From Rhodoferax aquaticus (lineage in GTDB: Bacteria > Pseudomonadota > Gammaproteobacteria > Burkholderiales > Burkholderiaceae_C), in contig NZ_CP036282.1 in NCBI RefSeq assembly GCF_006974105.1, positions 2,046,001 through 2,110,000 on the forward strand: 64,000 nt of DNA, given 5' to 3'. Under the pieces are notes generated by a model. That model did no database searches. It was not told where the DNA came from and saw only the letters and a program-made list of their open reading frames with translations. Position numbers and translations under genes: made by a program. Shown piece after piece: positions 63,628 to 64,000 of the stretch (its first letter is position 1; each line of letters opens with the position of its first letter).

Positions 63628-64000
63628 GGCTCCATTCTCTCGATCTGTGGAGTCTCCTCAATTCCCGGTGCTGCTCGTGGGCCAGCGGTTCACTCGTTCG
63701 CGACAACGCGAATGACCAAGAAAAGAACTTGCCCAAACTGTCTCTTGGCCGCTAGCTTGAACTGCCCAGATAATAGAAAAGGCTCCAAGGGGCGAGAGGA
63801 AGTAGCCATGAACAAGATGTCAAATCGGTCCTTAACTATTCACCTCCCCGTGGGATACTTGAAATTATGCGGTTAGGTTTCCCATCTGCTATCTGCTATC
63901 TGCTATCTGCACATGCACATCGGCCTGCATGATCGAGAAAACGCGCGCATGTTGGTCGAGTACCGGCGAGATCAAAGATCAATGATCTCCACGTTGACAC
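63628..64000. other. Right-end IS debris and repeats
   Basis: No intact gene. The left part has the probable terminus of the older IS (GGAGTCTCCTCAATTCCCGG around 63651). At 63808 a plus-strand ATG reads MNKMSNRSLTIHLPVGYL before stopping; its DNA start, GCCATGAACAAGATGTCAAA, nearly matches the minus-strand OrfA start at 63627, so it is a second, inverted OrfA 5' fragment. A short tandem repeat lies at 63884. Confidence 0.6.
63884..63910 (+). repeat. Heptanucleotide tandem repeat
   Basis: Nearly four exact copies of ATCTGCT in a row, in non-coding DNA. The copy number could vary by slippage. Confidence 0.85.

Noticed and set aside
63884..63910. Possible CRISPR
   Set aside because: Units of 7 bases without spacers; a simple tandem repeat.

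Overview
The window looks like chromosomal DNA of a betaproteobacterium in the order Burkholderiales, most likely family Comamonadaceae (Rhodoferax/Acidovorax-like). That call rests on the housekeeping gene content and order (rimP-nusA-infB-rbfA-truB-typA, guaB-guaA, aceE-aceF-lpdA with lipoyl domains on both AceF and LpdA), the moderately high G+C, and small dispersed repeats of a type I associate with this family. No database search was possible, so the family placement is inference. I saw no rRNA, tRNA or CRISPR array.

Bases 1-51,403 are mostly core genome. The end of a YejB-type permease is followed by yejE-yejF (peptide ABC importer). A translation cluster follows (rimP, nusA, infB, rbfA, truB, typA). 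Next come a DMT exporter, an acyl-CoA hydrolase, smpB opposite ratA-rnfH, guaB and guaA, two GyrI-like/AraC-type regulators, argA, and a large hrpA. From 25.6 to 34.3 kb on the minus strand lies a signalling block: an alpha/beta hydrolase, a PilZ protein, a REC-REC-histidine kinase, a hybrid kinase with two REC domains and an Hpt domain, and a REC-HD-GYP protein. Together these suggest phosphorelay control of cyclic-di-GMP turnover. Then come a small lipoprotein, an LhgO-like oxidase, pyrD, rpiA, a glutaredoxin-like secreted protein, prlC and folD. A FixL/FixJ-like pair is transcribed divergently from the pyruvate dehydrogenase operon aceE-aceF-lpdA.

Bases 51,404-64,000 are accessory. Four co-directional genes form a type VI secretion-like module: a large lipoprotein of unknown function, an SH3-plus-amidase (TIGR02594-like) protein, a patatin-like phospholipase translationally coupled to it, and a VgrG spike protein. 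The vgrG is cut off by an IS3-family element that is itself dead (first catalytic Asp changed to Gly, and a nonsense codon in orfB). Beyond the IS the DNA becomes visibly AT-rich and carries a broken small gene and two glycosyltransferases, probably surface-polysaccharide genes acquired by transfer. The right end is a nest of insertion sequences: an intact-looking IS3-family element with 4-bp target duplication TAGC sits inside an older, frameshifted IS3-family transposase.

The most unusual signal is a set of short palindromic repeats that have inserted in frame into protein genes. hrpA carries three extra linkers compared with what I know of the family, and one of them shares a 15-mer with an intergenic copy. 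The acyl-CoA hydrolase gene carries another copy of the same repeat. truB may carry a hairpin-bearing insert at its 5' end. This resembles protein-invading palindromic elements known from Rickettsia.
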